Below, piece after piece: positions 62,474 to 64,000 of a stretch of DNA of 64,000 nucleotides. Within the stretch, counting starts at the first letter, position 1, and each line of letters starts with the position of its first letter. The position numbers were made by a program, and so were the translations under genes. The notes below the pieces were generated by a model. The model did not search any database and had not been told where the DNA came from. It saw only the letters and a list, made by a program, of their open reading frames with translations. The DNA is from Volutella citrinella (Eukaryota; Ascomycota; Sordariomycetes; Hypocreales; Nectriaceae), in NCBI GenBank assembly GCA_034401135.1, contig JAWZSP010000008.1, positions 1,674,001-1,738,000 of the forward strand, given 5' to 3'.

Positions 62474-63092
62474 GGCTTCAACAAAAGCATGGAAAGCGTG
62501 TTGGGAACATTACCATCTATCTATACCTCTTGTTCCCCGCCCCCGTATACCTAGGGGTACTCTTTTTGTCATTGCCCCCCTCTTTTTTTGTCGTTTTCTC
62601 TGCTTCCTCTCTGTCTGTCTCCTGTACTGTCCATCCATTTCAAATATCGCGGCCGCAGACGCTGGGAAAGGGGGAAGGAAGGTGGTCGAAGCAATCTTGC
62701 GGTGCGGGCGTCTGGGTGCCATCGGGACCAGTTTCGTCGTTTGAAAGACTGTATGCGGTTCCTCATTCTCTCTTTTCTATACTCATGTCCATAATTCTTG
62801 TGCCCCCGTCGACTATTACGCATTTAGGGAGCAATATCATGGCCAATCATCATCCCCAGCCACTGATCCTGTGATGTGTTGAGTTAAAAACACTAGAAGC
62901 TGCTGTGTTGCCATTACGCAAGCCTAACTGAAAGGCCATGAAGGGCAACACTTGTGACATCATGGCTGGCTATCACTATCAGCGGCAGGCGTCATAATAC
63001 TCGGTCAAGAACGTGTCCACTGTCTTCTACCATGGTCTTAGCACTTGGATACTCCCCTTCGCCCCCTCACCTTTCTTCCGCATGTTCTTCCG
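62474..63092. other. Convergent intergenic region (whi2 / APH-like gene)
   Basis: Contains two 3' UTRs. It is AT-richer than most of the window, with poly-T at 62581-62590. No gene supported. Confidence 0.55.
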
Positions 63093-64000
63093 TTAAGAAT
63101 CATTGTCCGGTCTACGAGCAGTAGCAGCATACCCGTTTGCCTTCATATTGAATCGACGGGCAGGGCGAAATCGTGTGAACTTAGATCGAATAATTTCTAA
63201 CCAGCGAGCTTCTTTGTCATAAAGTGCGCCTGCAATCCACGAAAATACCTTCCAACGCCATAATGCAAACCTACTCCAACCCGCGGGAATGAAGTTATGC
63301 ATCCCAGCGTACTCAAAGAAGTCAGGATAAAATCCTGCGTAATCCCAGTCGATAAGATAGATCTTCCCCGTAGAATCAAGCATGATGTTACGAGGGGCGA
63401 GATCGTGGTGTGTAAATCGGAAGGGCTTCTTGATCGAAAATTTCGGTTCTGCACATATTAAGTGTTCTGATAAGGGCTTTTTTATCTCATGGCGAATTGA
63501 GGAAAAATTGGCCCAGAAATTCAGAAAGCCGTCGAGTTGGTCTGGGGTTGCTCTTGGTGGCAGACCAAATGTATCATCAAGGTAATACGATGTGCATTGG
63601 CCAGTTATCAGTGACCCAGCTGTAGATGACTCTGCGGATCGTAATCGGCGGATGATATGTCGAAGCTGGAAGGCAAGACGAATGCTTGTAATCCACCCGA
63701 TTCTCGACCATGCTGTGTCCAAGGTTGAACCTTGGATTCGTTCCATTATACAGTAAGCTGAATCCTTGGTCTGAACCGTTCTTTCGATGCGTGGAACAGG
63801 GACTCCGAGTTCAGAAGCAAATTCCATGGCTTTAATACCGTTTTCTGCCTCGTCATCTCGGTACGCCTTGGCTACATAATTGCGGGAAAGTAGCGTGATG
63901 TTCGAGTATCTAGGTAGGGTGGGAAGAGTCTCGATATGATGGGCAATTTGGATGTCAGTTTGGTTCAAGAGTTCCTCGTCGTGGGATGTCGAATCGGAGT
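63093..64000 (-). CDS. APH/choline-kinase-like phosphotransferase, 5' end cut by window edge
   Basis: The minus-strand frame ends at TAA 63093-63095 and stays open to the right edge of the window, so the N-terminus lies outside; the visible part is about 301 residues. The protein-kinase-like fold of the aminoglycoside phosphotransferase family is recognised by the catalytic loop FTHHDLAPRNIMLD (His-x-Asp and Asn) and the metal-binding YLIDWDYAG, equivalent to the DFG segment. Upstream, AMEFASELGVPVPRI and AYCIMERIQGSTL form the N-lobe and hinge. Fungi have many such genes; substrates are mostly unknown and antibiotic resistance should not be inferred. The C-terminus is basic (FTRFRPARRFNMK). 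No intron was found in the visible part. The first ATG lies beyond the window, because the frame reads through TTG at 63968. Confidence 0.85.
   Translation of the reverse strand, partial: SDSTSHDEELLNQTDIQIAHHIETLPTLPRYSNITLLSRNYVAKAYRDDEAENGIKAMEFASELGVPVPRIERTVQTKDSAYCIMERIQGSTLDTAWSRIGWITSIRLAFQLRHIIRRLRSAESSTAGSLITGQCTSYYLDDTFGLPPRATPDQLDGFLNFWANFSSIRHEIKKPLSEHLICAEPKFSIKKPFRFTHHDLAPRNIMLDSTGKIYLIDWDYAGFYPDFFEYAGMHNFIPAGWSRFALWRWKVFSWIAGALYDKEARWLEIIRSKFTRFRPARRFNMKANGYAATARRPDNDS

Noticed and set aside
1..64000. CRISPR arrays, insertion sequences, LTRs or terminal inverted repeats
   Set aside because: No regularly spaced direct repeats, transposase or reverse-transcriptase motifs, or matching long terminal repeats were seen; the organism is eukaryotic.

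Overview
The window is nuclear DNA of a filamentous ascomycete, most likely a GC-rich member of the Sordariomycetes and probably Hypocreales. The evidence is short (about 50-75 nt) introns with GTAAGT-like donors, CTAAC-type branch points and CAG/TAG acceptors, single-gene transcription units on both strands, pyrimidine-rich leaders, and gene families typical of Pezizomycotina (Kin1, Whi2, FBP1, Pex11, CIA30, a nu-class GST, a yeast AP-1-like bZIP). The species cannot be named from sequence alone. No rRNA gene, convincing tRNA, transposon open reading frame, CRISPR or prokaryotic element was seen.

Layout. 0-18.4 kb is a normal gene-bearing stretch: an Mdm1-type sorting nexin (PXA-RGS-PX-nexin C), an SRSF1/Srp2-type SR splicing factor with a candidate 6-nt micro-exon, peroxisomal Pex11, a small uncharacterised cysteine-containing protein ending at an in-frame TAG, fructose-1,6-bisphosphatase, and a CIA30-domain protein. 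18.4-45.2 kb is almost empty: a single bZIP transcription factor gene (24.8-25.8 kb) with 6.3 kb of non-coding DNA on its 3' side and 19.4 kb on its 5' side. 45.2-64 kb is gene-bearing again: a nu-class GST with a probable mitochondrial presequence, CNOT9/Rcd1 with long poly-Q and poly-A tracts, the polarity kinase Kin1, a secreted endonuclease/exonuclease/phosphatase-family enzyme, a GPATCH1-type G-patch protein, a Whi2-type BTB protein with no visible ATG start, and the 3' part of an APH-like kinase running off the window.

The genes are mostly conserved housekeeping or regulatory genes and do not form an obvious pathway or secondary-metabolite cluster. Two encode splicing-linked proteins (SR factor, G-patch), one an mRNA-decay factor (CNOT9), and several act in carbon or organelle metabolism. 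I did not find a clear new multi-gene system. The most unusual items are the isolated bZIP gene in a 27-kb gene-poor interval, a pair of perfect hairpins inside that interval, the SR micro-exon, the missing Whi2 start codon, and the in-frame stop in the small cysteine-containing protein gene. Exon coordinates are hand-derived from splice consensus, reading-frame closure and family resemblance; no searches or transcripts were available.
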